Part shown: in pieces, positions 38,483 through 52,624 of the stretch
Numbering within the stretch: the first letter of the stretch is position 1
How the letters are laid out: the number at the start of each line of letters is the position of its first letter
Assembly (NCBI GenBank): GCA_037179515.1
Contig: JAXCGZ010021037.1
Span: 27,572-91,571 of the forward strand
Source: Halocaridina rubra
Taxonomy: Eukaryota; Arthropoda; Malacostraca; Decapoda; Atyidae
DNA: 64,000 bases
Reading direction: 5' to 3'
Translations under genes and position numbers: made by a program
The notes under the pieces: generated by a model
Told to the model about the DNA's origin: nothing
Databases searched by the model: none
The model's input: only the letters and a program-made list of their open reading frames with translations

Positions 38483-38910
38483 GATGTTCCGTCATTACAG
38501 CAGAGGCCCATAAATTTTTAATAAATCCATTTTTTTACCTACCTGGTTTGTTTGGTAAATACAAACATTATATGCTAACAGTATGTGATCGTTGCATACA
38601 AATACATAGCTAGCAGCACTGTTGTATTTGTACATATAAAGTTAATGGCTTTATATTATTATTTGTTTATGTATTTTATTATATGAAGGAATTATATTTT
38701 ATTTATCTACAAAGTTACCAAATACATAGCCTTAAATATGATCTCCATGCGAAAGAGTTTGTTGAGCATTGCAAAAGAATACATCATCATGTGGCATTAG
38801 ACTGAGAAGAAGAAGTGTCACTCAGTTTACTCTTGTACGCCATATTGTTCTTGTGCTCATCTACTCTATCAGTGGTTTTGTTTATGTTCGCTCAATATTG
38901 GCCTGTTCTA
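38477..38910. other. AT-rich DNA without recognised feature
   Basis: Nothing supported here. It may include the 5' leader of the Tigger-like pseudogene that follows. Confidence 0.4.
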
Positions 38911-41080
38911 TGCCTCACAAATGTAGTGGTGATTTTACTGACGGCAGTGCTGCAAACAAAAGGAAAGTCATCACCATGGAAATTAAAACTGAATAAATAT
39001 AACTCTCGGAAAAGGGAGAAAGTGCTTCGAACATTTGCCGCTCACTGGGGTTAGCCCGTTCGAAGCGGTAATGATCATTAAAGGATAAAGATTGCATCCT
39101 AATATATGTGAAAGGTTTTGCTCCTCTGATGTTCGCTAAGATTATAAAGCATTGTAGTGGCCTCATAATCAAAATGGAAGAAAGTTATTTGTGCTTTGGC
39201 TGGATGCCCAGCATTGACGGCTTATCTCATGAGCATCATGTTTATACAGGAAAAAGCTAAAAGATTGTTCAATACCGTCAAAAGTGAAAAGGGGGAAGGG
39301 AGTGAAAGTGAAGAGTTTGTGGGTAGCAAGGGTTGGTTTAATCATTGTAAGACTTGTGCCAATTTGCATAACCTAAGGATGCAAGGTGAAGCTGCTAGTG
39401 GTGGTGAGAAAGCAGAAAAAGAGTTTCCCAGTGTGTCAGCAGAAATAATTAAGGGGGGAGGGGGGGCTACTGTGCTGAACAAGTATAGACATGGATGAGT
39501 CTAGCTTGTTTTGGAGGCATATGCCTAGTCATACATACAGCCAAGGAGGAGAAGACAGAAACAGTCCATAAGGTTAGCAAGGAGAGATTGACTTTGCTTT
39601 TGAGGGCTAATGCTGCTGGAGACTGCAAACTGAAGCCCTAGTTGGTTTACTTGGCAGAAAGTCTAAGGGCACTCAAAGACATTTGGAAGGGCCAACTGCC
39701 AGTTGTCTGGAAGTCAAACAAGAAGGCTTGGATAATCCTTCAGATACTTGAGGACTGGTTCTGCAACCTTTTTTTGTCGGAAGTGGAGAGGTACTGTTCT
39801 TCGAAGGGTCTGCTCTTAAAGGTGTTTCTAGCTCTGCACAATGCCCCTGGTCACTTCCCGCTTAATACTTTCCTGCTACAGCTAATGCATCAGATGGTCA
39901 TTGCCTCTTTCAAGGCCTACTACTTCCAGGACAATTACTATGGCTCTCAGGGCTAATGAAAAGGACAAGAACTTGACTCTCAAGGAGTTCTGGAAGTCAA
40001 GAAGTACTGTGCTTCCAAGGGTTTGCCCTTTAAGGTGTTGCTAGTGCTGGTGAATGCCCTTGATCACCCTCCCTAGTTGGACGACTTTCATCATAATATA
40101 ACGGTGGTTTACCTTTCACCTAATACCACTTCCCTGTTACAGCCAATGGATCTTAGCAATAGTCCTGCAGAGGTAAGAGGCCTTGAAAGAGGCAATGACC
40201 TCCAGATCCATTGGCTGTAACAGGGAAGTGGTATTAGGTGAAAGGTATAAGGTGAAAGGTGAAAAGGTTTATCTTTCACCTAGCACCTCTTCACTGTTAC
40301 AGCCAATGGGATTAGGAGGTCATTGCCTCGTTCAAGGCCTATTACTTATGAAGGACTTTTGCTATGTCCTTCTCAAGGCAACTGAGAAGGACAAGAACTT
40401 GACTCTCAAGGAGTTTTGGAACTCTTACAGTATGCTTTAGGCTCTCATGAAAATTGCTGATTCTTGGGAGGAAGTTAAACAGACGAACTTGAATGGGGCA
40501 TGGAAGAAACTGTGCCTCCAGTGTGTGAATGACATTTATAGCTTTGAGGAGGCAGTTGGGGCTGTCATTAAGAACATTGTTACCCTGAGTAAGGAACTCA
40601 AGTTGGAGGTGGAACCTTATGATGTAGGAGAGCTACTGGAATCTCATGGAGAAGAGTTATTGGCTGAGGACCTCATTCAGCTGGAGAAGCAGATGGTTGA
40701 AAAGGAAGAAATACCTGCACCAAGCCCAGATCCCAAGAGATTCACAACCAGAGAACTGAAATAATATTTTGCCCTGTTAGAGAAAGGGTTGGCAATGCTC
40801 CAGGCTCAGGACTCCAACACTGCCAGGTACATTAAAATCGCCAAAGGGGTCACGGGTTGCTTGCAGTGTTACAAGAAAATCTAGGAGGAAAAGAAGAGGG
40901 CATTCTTCCAGGTTTGTCTCAACCAATTCTTCGTGAAGGCAGATCCCCCAGAATCATATCCTGTACCCTCTACCCCAGGTGCCTCTATAGACTCACCTGC
41001 CCAATTATCTCCATCATATGCTGCAGGTTCTCTTGCCTCTCCAGACTCATCTGCCCCAGTCTCCACAGCACCTGTATAAT
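38911..41080 (+). pseudogene. TIGD1-like Tigger transposase, decayed
   Basis: A different Tigger lineage from the 5' elements, closer to TIGD1. Pieces in order: MPHKCSGDFTDGSAANKRKV start (38911); CENP-B second domain (39196-39498: FIQEKAKRLFNTVKSEKGEG, SKGWFNHCKTCANLHNLRMQ, GEAASGGEKAEKEFP); WRHMPS region with a damaged first Asp motif (39490-39540); LPVVWKSNKKAWI and FLALHNAPGH (39642-39956), where the second catalytic Asp is His; the third reads QLMHQMVIASFKAYY, again Asp to His; a C-terminal part IADSWEEVKQTNLNGAWKKL to LESHGEELLAEDLIQLEKQ (40447-40764). An inverted duplication lies at 40111-40246. Confidence 0.82.
40111..40246. repeat. Perfect 43-bp inverted repeat in the Tigger pseudogene
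   Basis: Arm 40111-40153 (ACCTTTCACCTAATACCACT onward) is exactly reverse-complementary to 40204-40246. The 50-bp spacer contains AGGCCTTGAAAGAGGCAATG, the complement of the neighbouring coding strand. A piece of the transposase gene was copied in inverted orientation. Confidence 0.9.
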
Positions 41081-41084
41081 TTAT

Positions 41085-42650
41085 TTATTTTTTCTTATCC
41101 ATAAGGGAATCAAACAACATGTAGTTATCAAAGTGAATTCCTAGATTTTTGACTGTTTTTCTAGGTGTAATGATATTGCCACAAAAACTACTTGTTGCGT
41201 TTTCTGAAATTTGTGCAATATGGTACCATGAACCAATAAACATGCATTGTGTTTTACTTTTGTTAATTAACAGCCCAATTTCTTGAAAGGAGGTTTGAAT
41301 TTTTGACAGAATGTTTTCTACTCTTAAGATTAACTCTGGGAGATGATTAATATCACCACTAAGGAGTAGCTGAGTGTCATCTGCATATTGTACACCTAGA
41401 CAGTCGGGAATGAAACAAGATAGATCATTAACGTAAATGGAGAATAGGATAGGGCCAAGGACTGATCCTTGTGGAACATCAAATGAAACATTTTTGTTGA
41501 GATTATGCTGTTAAGATGGATAGACTGTCTACGATTAGATAGATACTCTCTAAACCAGGTCGGGTCAATATTTAGGTTAGTACATTTATTAATAAGAATT
41601 TCATGGTTTACACTGTCGAAGTCTTTTGATAAGTCTAATAATACAAGCAGAGAGATATTTTTCTTATCTATATTATTATAAATTCTATTAGTGACTTTGA
41701 GCAGAGCAGTTTCCGTTAAGAGTTTCGGTCTGAAACCATGTTGGTTAAGAGATGATAGTCTGATTGTCTCTAAATTACGACATTAGTTGGTATGCAACAA
41801 ATTTTTCTAATATTTTAGAGAAAATGGGTAGCAGGGAAATGGAACGATAGTTTGTCACATCTTCTCTGTCCCCCTTTTTATGCAGAGGTATTACATGTGA
41901 TTTTTTTTCCAAGAATCAGGAAACCTTTTAGTAACAATGGAGGTGTTTATAATAGTTAAAAGTAAAATACAATCATGGGTAGAGCATCTTTGATAAATTG
42001 AAATGGAATACCATCTGGACCATATGAACCAGAGTTTCTTAGACTCTTTATGGTAAGAATTAGGGTAGTACAATCGACAGGATTGATCTTGACGTATTCT
42101 CTTATGCTTACATTGGAAGAACTGTCATTTAAGTAATTACTCATGTCCACTGAGTTGATGTTTTCTTGCGTTTTCTCATATGTATTTTTCCCAATGTTAG
42201 CAAAGTAGTTATTAAAGTTTTCCGCATGTCTTTCAGCTCCGTAATATTTTCGTAACTTTCTGAAGTAGTTTTTCCAATCTGTATCATGCTTCTTATAACT
42301 TTCTATGTTGCCGCTGTATCATGTCTAGAGTCATTATATTGCTTTTGTAAAAGTTTTTAGTACTTATATCGATGAGGGATCTGACACGTTTCTTTTCTAC
42401 TTTATAGCATTCGCGGAGATTCATATCAATCAATTAATTATTAGCTCTTTTTGTATTTGATTTTTTATTTGCATTGCCTCTTTGATATAATTAGTTAGCC
42501 AGGGGGCTGAGGGGGGGATTATTTTTCTTGTTATAATGGGTGCACAATTATCAAGGCATTCACGGAAGACTTTTGTTAGAATTTCAACCTGCAAATCGAC
42601 GTTTTCTGTGTTTAATATACCATTAAGGACATTTCTTTTGTTGATTAATG
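41085..42650 (-). pseudogene. Minus-strand LINE reverse transcriptase (K), partial
   Basis: In minus order: RNSGSYGPDGIPFQFIKDAL (about 42060-41990); [18 protein letters not shown] (41940-41891); [17 protein letters not shown] equivalent (41850-41800); a decayed motif A; DVPQGSVLGPILFSIYVNDL (about 41490-41430); QYADDTQLLLSGDI with intact YADD (41390-41350); KNLGIHFD (about 41150). A CR1/Jockey-supergroup RT distinct from the other LINEs here. It ends abruptly after the thumb, next to the Tigger pseudogene, which is not normal 5' truncation. Confidence 0.75.
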
Positions 42651-42654
42651 CTTC

Positions 42655-44952
42655 ACAAAATTATCAGGGGAGCCCGAGCACCAAGAAAACATTAAGATGA
42701 AGAAAAAGCAGAATTTTAAGGAGAAGACAGAATTAAGGGACTGATACACGATAGGAGAAGGACAGACTGAAAAAAATATCTAAGTATTGAGTACCTAGAG
42801 ATATGACAGGATTAGGCCCTGAAATCACGATATACCCGCTTTTTAAAGGAAGATGGGTTATATGAATTAAAAAAGGCAGAAAGAGGAAGAGGGCTCCATA
42901 TTCTGGAGGTGGATTAGGTGAAGCAGTCACTGTACTGAGCAATTACGAGCTAAAACTCTACACACAGGACCTGTGAAATGAGGCCACTTGGCGGGTGTTA
43001 TGTGGCCTTAGAAGTATGGGAAGGATGGAACTCGCCAACTCATCAGAGCAGCGATGGAACTATAGACAAAAAATTGGATTATAATTTTCGGTGAGGAAAA
43101 GAGAATCCAGATTAGAAGTAAGAGAGGTGTCACTGATAAGTCCGATTACCTCAGATTTAACCCCCCTCAAGGAGAAAAATATAAGGAGAAGAACCCTAAA
43201 TGTGTCTGACCAATATTCTAAGCAGGGACGGATAAGACTTTTATAGATTTTAAGTAAATGTAAAGAGGAAAAGAATGACGAAAATGAAGCAAAAACCACC
43301 AATTATTTGGATGCAGATTTAAAAATTTGGATTATATGACTCTACCAAGACAAATTAAAGGATATCTGGATTCCTAATATGTTAACAGAATTAAGAGGGT
43401 AAACTTTGTTAGCTTTGAAGACAATAGGGCTATCAGGAGGAGAAGAAGTTAATGAAATAGCTAGAAACTTTCTTGAAGGCATTTAATTTAACTAAATTAA
43501 GGGTGCCCCCACTCATATACCCTCTGCAAATCGGAGTTGAGAATGGTAGCAAGAGTGATACGATACTGATTATGAGTAGCATATGAATGCTGTGCAGAGA
43601 AGGCAGAGGAAAATGAAGGGTAGAAATCGTCGGCAAAGGTGTGGAGAAGAGAGAAGGATTGGGCTGAAGAAGATCGTTAATAACGAGAAGTTTCAAGAAG
43701 GGAAAATAGAGCAAAGTTTTGAATACTTTAGTAATAGCAGAGGTTAAAACAATAGTTCGGTAGTTTGAAGGAATAGAGAGCCACCCTTCTTAGGAACAGA
43801 ATGAAATAGAGCAAACTTTCAAGATGAAGGATTATACTAATTGAGAGATTGAAAATAAAAAGACTGCAAAGCACAGAAGCCAGTTCATCTGCAAAATCCT
43901 TTGGAGCCTTGCAGGAATACCATCGGGTCCAAATGCCTTGTTTATCTTTAGAGAAAGAAGAATCTTGTGGACTTTGGGTGAAGAAAGAGTTTGGGATGGT
44001 ATAGGGTTAAAGAGGAGTAAAGTATCAGTAACAGGTGCACCGGAATTGCCTATGGAAAAGTTGGTAAAAAAAAATGTCACTGAGAAAACAAACTATAGAG
44101 CCATCAGGACTGACGAGAGGGGGAAAGCTAGAGTAACAGAAGTTTTTGGAGAGGTTTCTGGCTAAGGACCAGAAACATTTATCAGTGAGAGATGAAGTAA
44201 AGTCATTAACTTTCCTTCTTAAAAAGGAAGCTTTAGACATTCAAATCTGGGTAGTGCAACGATTCCTAGCTGTAATAAAAGCAGAGCAACTAAATAAGAA
44301 GGCGAGCCTTGATGCAACTGGTATGCTCGAACCCTGATTAAAATAGCAATGGAGCAGGCACGGTCACACTAAGGATTAGGGGGAGAAAATGCTTTGATTG
44401 AGGAGGGGATGAATACCTCCATTCCCAGGTTATGATCTCAGCAACTTTTAGGGCTACCTGATCAGGGTTGTGAGTCTGAAAGCAGAAATCATCCCGCGAG
44501 AAATCAAAAAGAAAGTTACGTAAATCATCGGGTTGGAAGCGCTCAAAGGATCGAATGTGGCAATGAGTAGGAGGAATTGATGAAGGAGTGAAAATGGAAG
44601 AGATTGAGATAAAAGATTGGTCACATTCACCAAGAGGAGAAAGCGCAGAATATGAAATGATTGAAGGATTAAATGTAAAAAAATAGTCAAGAGTGTTAGC
44701 TGGATGTTTGTGGGCATCAGGAACATGAGTAGGATGTTTGATAATCTGCTCCGGATCATAAATAATAAGAAAACAGGGCCTCACTTTCTCCCACATCAGT
44801 GAGAAAAAATGAAGCCACTCACTTTGGTATACATTGAAGTCTCTGATATAGAGGACTTCAACATGTGGGTGAGATGATAGGTGATGGCTACCACACAGAG
44901 CCAGGTGCCACCCTCCTTTGCAACAAAAGGATGTATCTGTGGAAGTACACAT
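42655..44952 (-). pseudogene. Minus-strand LINE ORF2, decayed (J2)
   Basis: Second copy of the LINE at 31741-34425. Endonuclease 44952-44338, with YIRDFNVYQSEWL (GDFN altered to RDFN), EQIIKHPTHVPDAHKHPANT and GECDQS for SDH. Linker 44240-44025, with KVNDFTSSLTDKCFWSLARN. RT start 44080-43832, with SPKVHKILLSLKINKAFGPD. Palm 43714-43433, frame-broken. The 3' part (43300-42660) still has the GGGAGCCCGAGCACCAAG tail. Multiple stops. Confidence 0.78.
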
Positions 44953-45059
44953 GCAGAATTGCTGTGGAATGACGAATCCGATTACTTCTTTGCTTTAGTA
45001 AGTAATTGCAGCAGTTAGGCAAGTGATGTTGTAGTAGACCAATACATCCACAGTCAACT

Positions 45060-46620
45060 GACAGATAGTGTCCTGTGCCTGACGGAAACTTAGCTGAAGC
45101 TGGTTGTCCCAACACACCTTATATCTGCTTGTCGATTATTTCAGGAATTCCCTATAAAGTATCCAAGATGGATGCCTTAGCGAGGAAGGGATACAGCTGG
45201 TTCAAATTATTATGCCTCTACTTAATATCAGTAATGTTTGGATGGATGGCCATGAGGAATTTTCTTATGGTGGATACACACTTGCTGGTAGGCTTACCCT
45301 TTTCCCAACCTAGGTGAAAGCCCACAAACTCCACCTCTCATCAGCAGAAACTTAACTTTTCCATCTTGAGGGTGATTTTGTTCCTTGCACAGGTGATCAG
45401 AAAGCCTGTTCCATGCTGCTCTTGTACATTAGTACGCTATCCACGCAGTTGTATTGGTTGGGAACGTCTTGTATGTCATCGTCAAACAGCTGGGTATTGT
45501 CATCTGAAGCTGAGCATAACCCATGGGGGTAGGCAATACTGACACTTCTCCCAAGGGGTGATGAAAGCCGTTAATTCCCTGCTCTTCTGTTCTAATTCCA
45601 CTTGGTGGAAGAGCAAGAAGGCATCTGCCACTGTCTTGAAGAGCAACAGGGACAAAAGACACCATGTCAAAGGGTTCACTGGTGTGATGAGTCTCCCTCA
45701 AACACAAGGTGTTAAGATATTGGTAATGCACAATGCATCCAGGGCTGCCATATTTTTAGCTACCACCACCATCCTGTCATTTGGTGGCTTCCCAAGATTG
45801 AATAGACTGAATAATGTTCCAGCATAAATTTTCAATAAGTTTAGGTATGCCTTTACCTCTGTCTTGCTGTGCTTGGGAATGGTGGTGGCGTATGGCAAGC
45901 ATAGGAGTGGATTCAAGGGGCCATATGTATGTGGTGTGGGGTTAGATATCACTGGAAGTGGAGACCTTGTAGCATTCAAGATAGATAATGAAAACTTTTA
46001 AAGTAGTCACTCTTGGTCATGCAACATTTCTCATAGAGTGGGCAGGACATAGATGAAGCCTGTGGTGGGCAGACAAAATTCTCTACCATGAGGGGAGCTG
46101 CAGTAGATATAAGGTGTGTTGGGAATCAGCCCTAGGCCCTTACCGGCTGCAATAGATAAGCATAAGTATGGAGCAGACTCCACAAAATTAATGTCTTGAA
46201 TCAACGGCACACCTTCCAGAGTAATACAGCACTTTTCAGAGCTATACACTGCAGGTGAGACCCCAAAACATCCTTCAAACCCTCCCAATGCATGATTTGT
46301 GAAGGAAGAAGCTGCAATGACTGCAGTAATGAAAATCTGCCACACTCATTTGTCTCCATGTCAGCACAAGCCATGGTAGGGAGGGCCTCTCCTGACTTGG
46401 CAGAGCGATGGACACTGAAAGGAGAGGCTTGGAAGATGTTGTAGATGCCATCACCACGACACTAGACACTTCAGCAAAGGAGGCCTTCTTCCTGCTCCTG
46501 CAGCATTTCCCATGGTGGGTAGCAACCTTGGTGGGGCAGGAACTTTTATCAAGTGAATTCACACAGTTATCGCAGGGCTTGATGGTTGGTGGCTTGGGGT
46601 GGCGTGCTTTTAGAAACAAC
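45060..46620 (-). pseudogene. Ty3/gypsy-like gag-pol remnant, decayed
   Basis: In minus order: a gag-type cysteine/histidine knuckle (46560-46470: KPCDNCVNSLDKSSCPTK then HHGKCCRSRKKAS), a possible protease region, and a reverse transcriptase region (45660-45400). The last has ADAFLLFHQVELEQKSRELT, a decayed equivalent of the FxTPWGRYQ..PMG motif of Ty3-type RTs, and FDDDIQDVPNQYNCVDS near the catalytic site. RNase H-proximal segments (VEFVGFHLGWEGY) follow at about 45330-45270. Frameshifts are frequent and no LTRs are recognised. Assignment rests on remembered similarity to arthropod gypsy pol. Confidence 0.55.
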
Positions 46621-46834
46621 GGCTAAATCCCCATTAAAATTATCTGTTGCCAATGCAACTAGTGTTGGTGAACTGTAGCAACAAAACGACCTGCTAAAAT
46701 TAGCATCTCTCACTGTAGCCCAAGAGGCTAATGCTTTGTCCTGAAGGTGTCAACACTATTATATAAATAATAATTTTGAAATACTTTTCTTTTTAATACT
46801 GCATCAATTAAACCCACAATCAGTGTTCTTAGTG

Positions 46835-48776
<1,942 letters not shown>

Positions 48777-49062
48777 CTACCTGGGTACGCATACCCCAGG
48801 GAGAACGCTAGATGTCTGTCAGACTGTACGCCCTTCCCCACACACACTTCTCTCCCAGCCTTGGTAGCGATAACACGTGCTCTGCATGCTCTCCTAGATC
48901 TTCTTGACCTTCGAGAACCATCAGGGATTAACGATATCGCTGCCTACTGCTAAGAACGGTTGATTTTTTATTCATCCCACAGTGTTTGAATAAATAAACC
49001 CAGGCGAACGTCGATAGAGTTCAACTGAAAATCCGACGCCGACGAAGACATCTCTACCTCTG

Positions 49063-49206
49063 CTGATAGACCCTGTCTATCGAGAGACACCACCCCTTCT
49101 GATAGACCCTGTCTATCGGGAGACACCACCCCTTCTGATAGACCCTATTTATCGGAAGACGCCACCCCTTCTGATAGACCCTATTTATCAGGAGGCTAAC
49201 CCTTTC
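49063..49206 (+). repeat. Four 36-bp tandem repeats in LINE 5' UTR
   Basis: Units start at 49063, 49099, 49135 and 49171 with CTGATAGACCC. Each holds GATAGA-CCCTG-TCTATC, a 6-bp stem-loop. Units 3 and 4 read GATAGA/TTTATC, which keeps the stem in RNA with one G-U pair. Confidence 0.9.
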
Positions 49207-49961
49207 ACCTACTAACCCCGGCTTGTCTGTGGATATACGGTAGCCCTTGTGGTCTTAAAACTCCGACTGAATCAGACAGGTTCATCGCCCCACCTATCGC
49301 AAGGTGGAGTAGGAACTGTTAGGGAAAACTAGCTTAGCAAGGGCGCCTCCCATAAGCCCACTTTTTGATAGGAGGGAACCTTCAGTTCCCTTAGGCCCAA
49401 CCCCCCTCAATTCCATCCCCTCCCCAGTAGAAGGTTTTGTGACTACTAGAGTGAAAGGTGGAATCCACCTTTCAATTCTCTAGGGCACTTCCTTCTGCTG
49501 GTTAAACGTCTGCTCTAGGAGTGGACTAGTTACAAATAGGATAGGTAGGGCCTCCTCCTCCCCTTTCGTTCTCCCAAATCACTAAATTACGAAACCATTT
49601 AACTTTAACATATAAAAAACCATTTAACTTGAACCATTTAACCATTTAACTTTACCAAACCACCAACTAATAAAACCACTTAACTTTACCAAAAAATAGA
49701 AGGTAAGTTTCAATTTGCTCTCACAAACCATTGAATTTTAAATTTTAAATTATAAAACCATTTAACTTTATCAAACCTTACCGAACTATCAACTAATAAA
49801 ACCATTCAACTTGACGAATCTTTCAGATCACTATCTAATTCGTTTCTCGCGTTGAAATCTCCTCAGCGAAAAGTATATTTTTCTAAAAATATTTGCCTAC
49901 AACCTTTAACTGATCTAGGTCTGCTACTGAAGGTTCTCAGGTGGAGAAAACTGCATACAGA

Positions 49962-51355
49962 ATGGATCGTAAAAGGCAACTAAGCCCTCTACTTGGCGAG
50001 GAAGAAGACTCCAGTGAAGGCTAGACCACTATTCAAAGAAAAAAGAAGAATAACTGGAACTCCCCAAAGACTCAGCATCAGACTCAAACTCAAGCCAAAA
50101 CCACGGGAAAATTCGACGATCACCAAGAGGACAAGCACACGCCACAAATTTCAATCGCGAGAACATACCAAAGAGCTTCAACAAATTCAAGATCTTGAGT
50201 GAGGACCCAACAGCAAATTATCAGGCTGTGAAACTACTTGAAAAAATGAAGCCTGGCATCAACATTGCTGCACGACCCAGCCTACAATGACAATGGATCC
50301 TCACACCAAGGGACGAAGAAGCCTACAGATACCTACAAACATCTCGCCACTTCTTCATGCAGGAACTAATTCCTGGAGAAAAGACCTGCAAGGGAGTAGT
50401 ATGCAACTACCCCGTGGTAATGGAGATAGCACCACTTCTAGCTCTTTCATACATCACTGAAGCAACATGTCAGACCAGCAAGACTGGACAACCAATTCCT
50501 ACAATAGTAGCTACTTTCAAGGGCCGTGTTCCCAACAAAGCAACTCTAGGTATCTGGGGATCCTTCCCCACCAAACCCTTCATCAAGGAACCACTGACAT
50601 GCTTCAATTGCCAGAGATTCGGACATCACAAAGCCCAATGTACCATTCCAGAAGTCTGTGCTGTTTGCAGTGGAAGACACAGCATGGAGAAGTGTGTCCA
50701 AGCTCAAAAGGAGGGCAAAGCAACCACAGCAAGATGCCCAAACTGCAAGGGGAACCATCATGCACGGAACCCCAAATGCCCAATGAGACTAAACTGCATA
50801 CCAACTACAACTCAGCCCAAAACCATCTCTCAGCCTTCCAGGAATCCTCAACCAACCAAACAACCACCCAGAACCACTATGACAAACCTAGTTCCCAGGC
50901 AAGTCGTAGCACCTGTGGTGGAAAACAGGCGCAAGCTTCAGAGAACCCCTCGTCCTCCAAGGAGAAGACTGAATCTAGACAAACCATTGACAAAACAACT
51001 TACCCAGGAAACTCAAAAGGCTCCACAAACCTCCTTCTCACCAAGTTTCTCAGACAACATCACCAGCGGAGTCAAACACCATCACAATAAAGGAGGACAA
51101 ACTATGCACACTGCTTCAAGGATTTGCCAACCAGCTAGCAGAAATGTTAAATGTTCAGCTGGAACAAAGCTCTATGAGCCGAGCACTGGACAAACTTATG
51201 TACAGTGCAAAAACCCACACCCCCAAACCGGTAGCCAGGACCTCAGTTTATCCTGCCCAGGCCTGCCCAGCACCTCAAGAGTCAGCTGCTCGGGCCGAGA
51301 ATGGGCCAACAGCCCGAACAGAGGACACCCCATCTCCTCAACCTGCACCACATAG
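49962..51355 (+). pseudogene. I-like LINE ORF1 (zinc-knuckle nucleic-acid-binding protein)
   Basis: ATG at 49962 (MDRKRQLSPLLGEEEDSSEG) meets a stop after 20 codons. The frame is repeatedly broken to about 50356, then open for 332 codons (50357-51355). An esterase-less, gag-like region (IPTIVATFKGRVPNKATLGI, then WGSFPTKPFIKEP) precedes three zinc knuckles: CFNCQRFGHHKAQC (CX2CX4HX4C), CAVCSGRHSMEKC and CPNCKGNHHARNPKC. A Pro/Gln-rich tail follows. Such ORF1 proteins coat LINE RNA in ribonucleoprotein particles. It overlaps the start of the endonuclease frame (51301). Confidence 0.8.
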
Positions 51356-52612
51356 AACAAGCAACGAAAACCTTCCCAAGGGTCATGTGGCCACCAGCCA
51401 ACCCCCCTGATGTACAGCATCACCCAGTTCCCAGTCCTTCTGTCCCAAGATCACCGCCTCGTAAAGAGGGAGCAGGAACGGGAACAGACCACCTCGGAGC
51501 TCTACAGCAAAGTTTTGACTCCATAAGGATTCTGCAATGGAATGTTTGTGGGATTAGACCCAAGTATGCCTCCCTGCAATCAGCAGCCAAGGAAGGTGAC
51601 TTTGACGTCATGCTTCTACAAGAAACGCTGTTCAAAGAACAAAAAGGATTTAACTTCTCAAGATACAAAGCCTTCACAATACCAGCAGACAACCATACTA
51701 ATAGAGGAATAATAACTCTAGTTAAAAATTGCATCCCAGCCACCAACATCAACCCTCCAGGCTGCGGGGACAACGTGGAGATCCAGGCTGTCAAAATAGA
51801 ACTTGTAAATCAAAACTTAACAATATATAACATTTACACGCATATAAACGGCCTCTTAGAGGGTGGAGAGCTCTTTGCAACCGCTGCTGAAGAGCCATCC
51901 TTCATAGGTGGCGATTTCAATACCCATCATAGAATTCTAAACTCAACAAGGCCAAACAATGATGACGGCGAACATGTTGCTTATCTTCTGGATGAATTCC
52001 CCAATATCCATCTTATAAACACTGGGGTTCCAACACATGTAAGAGGAGGAAGCCTGGACCTGTCTTTCATAACCTCCTCCCTCACTCCCCACACCAACTG
52101 GAGCATACATCCTCACCTCATGAGTGATCACTATGCCACTCAGACAAGCATCCAACTGCCTAAGCTTCCACCAATTCCACCTCCTCCTCCCAAATGATCA
52201 AAACTTGGCAAATCGGAAAAAATTTCTGCAATCCTTAACACAGTGGCAGTCAAACTACACTGCACCTGAAGACATCAACATTTTAGCACAAGATCTCATC
52301 TCCGCCTTCCACAAAGCAGCCGACGATTCCATACCTAAACACAAACCACCAAAAAGGGAATATCAAGATTCATGGTACTACTGCCAAGAAGTGAAAGATG
52401 CCAAGCAAAGATTACATAGGGTCAGGAAGTTATATAGGAAAAGACCCACAGATGCTAATAGAGCAGTGCTTCAGGAGGTGGTCACAGACACCCACAAGAC
52501 TGTCTCAAAAATCAGAACTGACAAATGGCTTGAATGGTGTGACAAGCTAAACCAGCACACCAACCTCACTGAGCTATGGCAAATGCTCAGGAGGGTGTCC
52601 GGAAAAAAATGA
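51301..52612 (+). pseudogene. I-like LINE ORF2: APE endonuclease and linker
   Basis: The open frame 51301-52197 holds all expected endonuclease motifs: ILQWNVCGIRPK, VMLLQETLFK (catalytic Glu), IYNIYTHINGLLEGG, FIGGDFNTHHRIL (Asp/Asn), GGSLDLSFITSS and LMSDHYATQT (Asp/His). It nicks target DNA to prime reverse transcription. A frameshift in the CT/CCC-rich stretch near 52170-52200 moves to 52124-52612 (linker, PEDINILAQDLISAFHKAAD). A stop follows VSGKK at 52612. Confidence 0.85.
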
Positions 52613-52624
52613 ACCAAAGTACCC

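Noticed and set aside
45060..46620. Several plus-strand frames (45075, 45558, 46408)
   Set aside because: Recognisable residues are all on the minus strand as Ty3-like gag-pol; the plus frames are shadows.
50467..51090. 207-codon alternative frame over the I-like ORF1
   Set aside because: The zinc knuckles are in the 50357 frame; this is an overlapping shadow.
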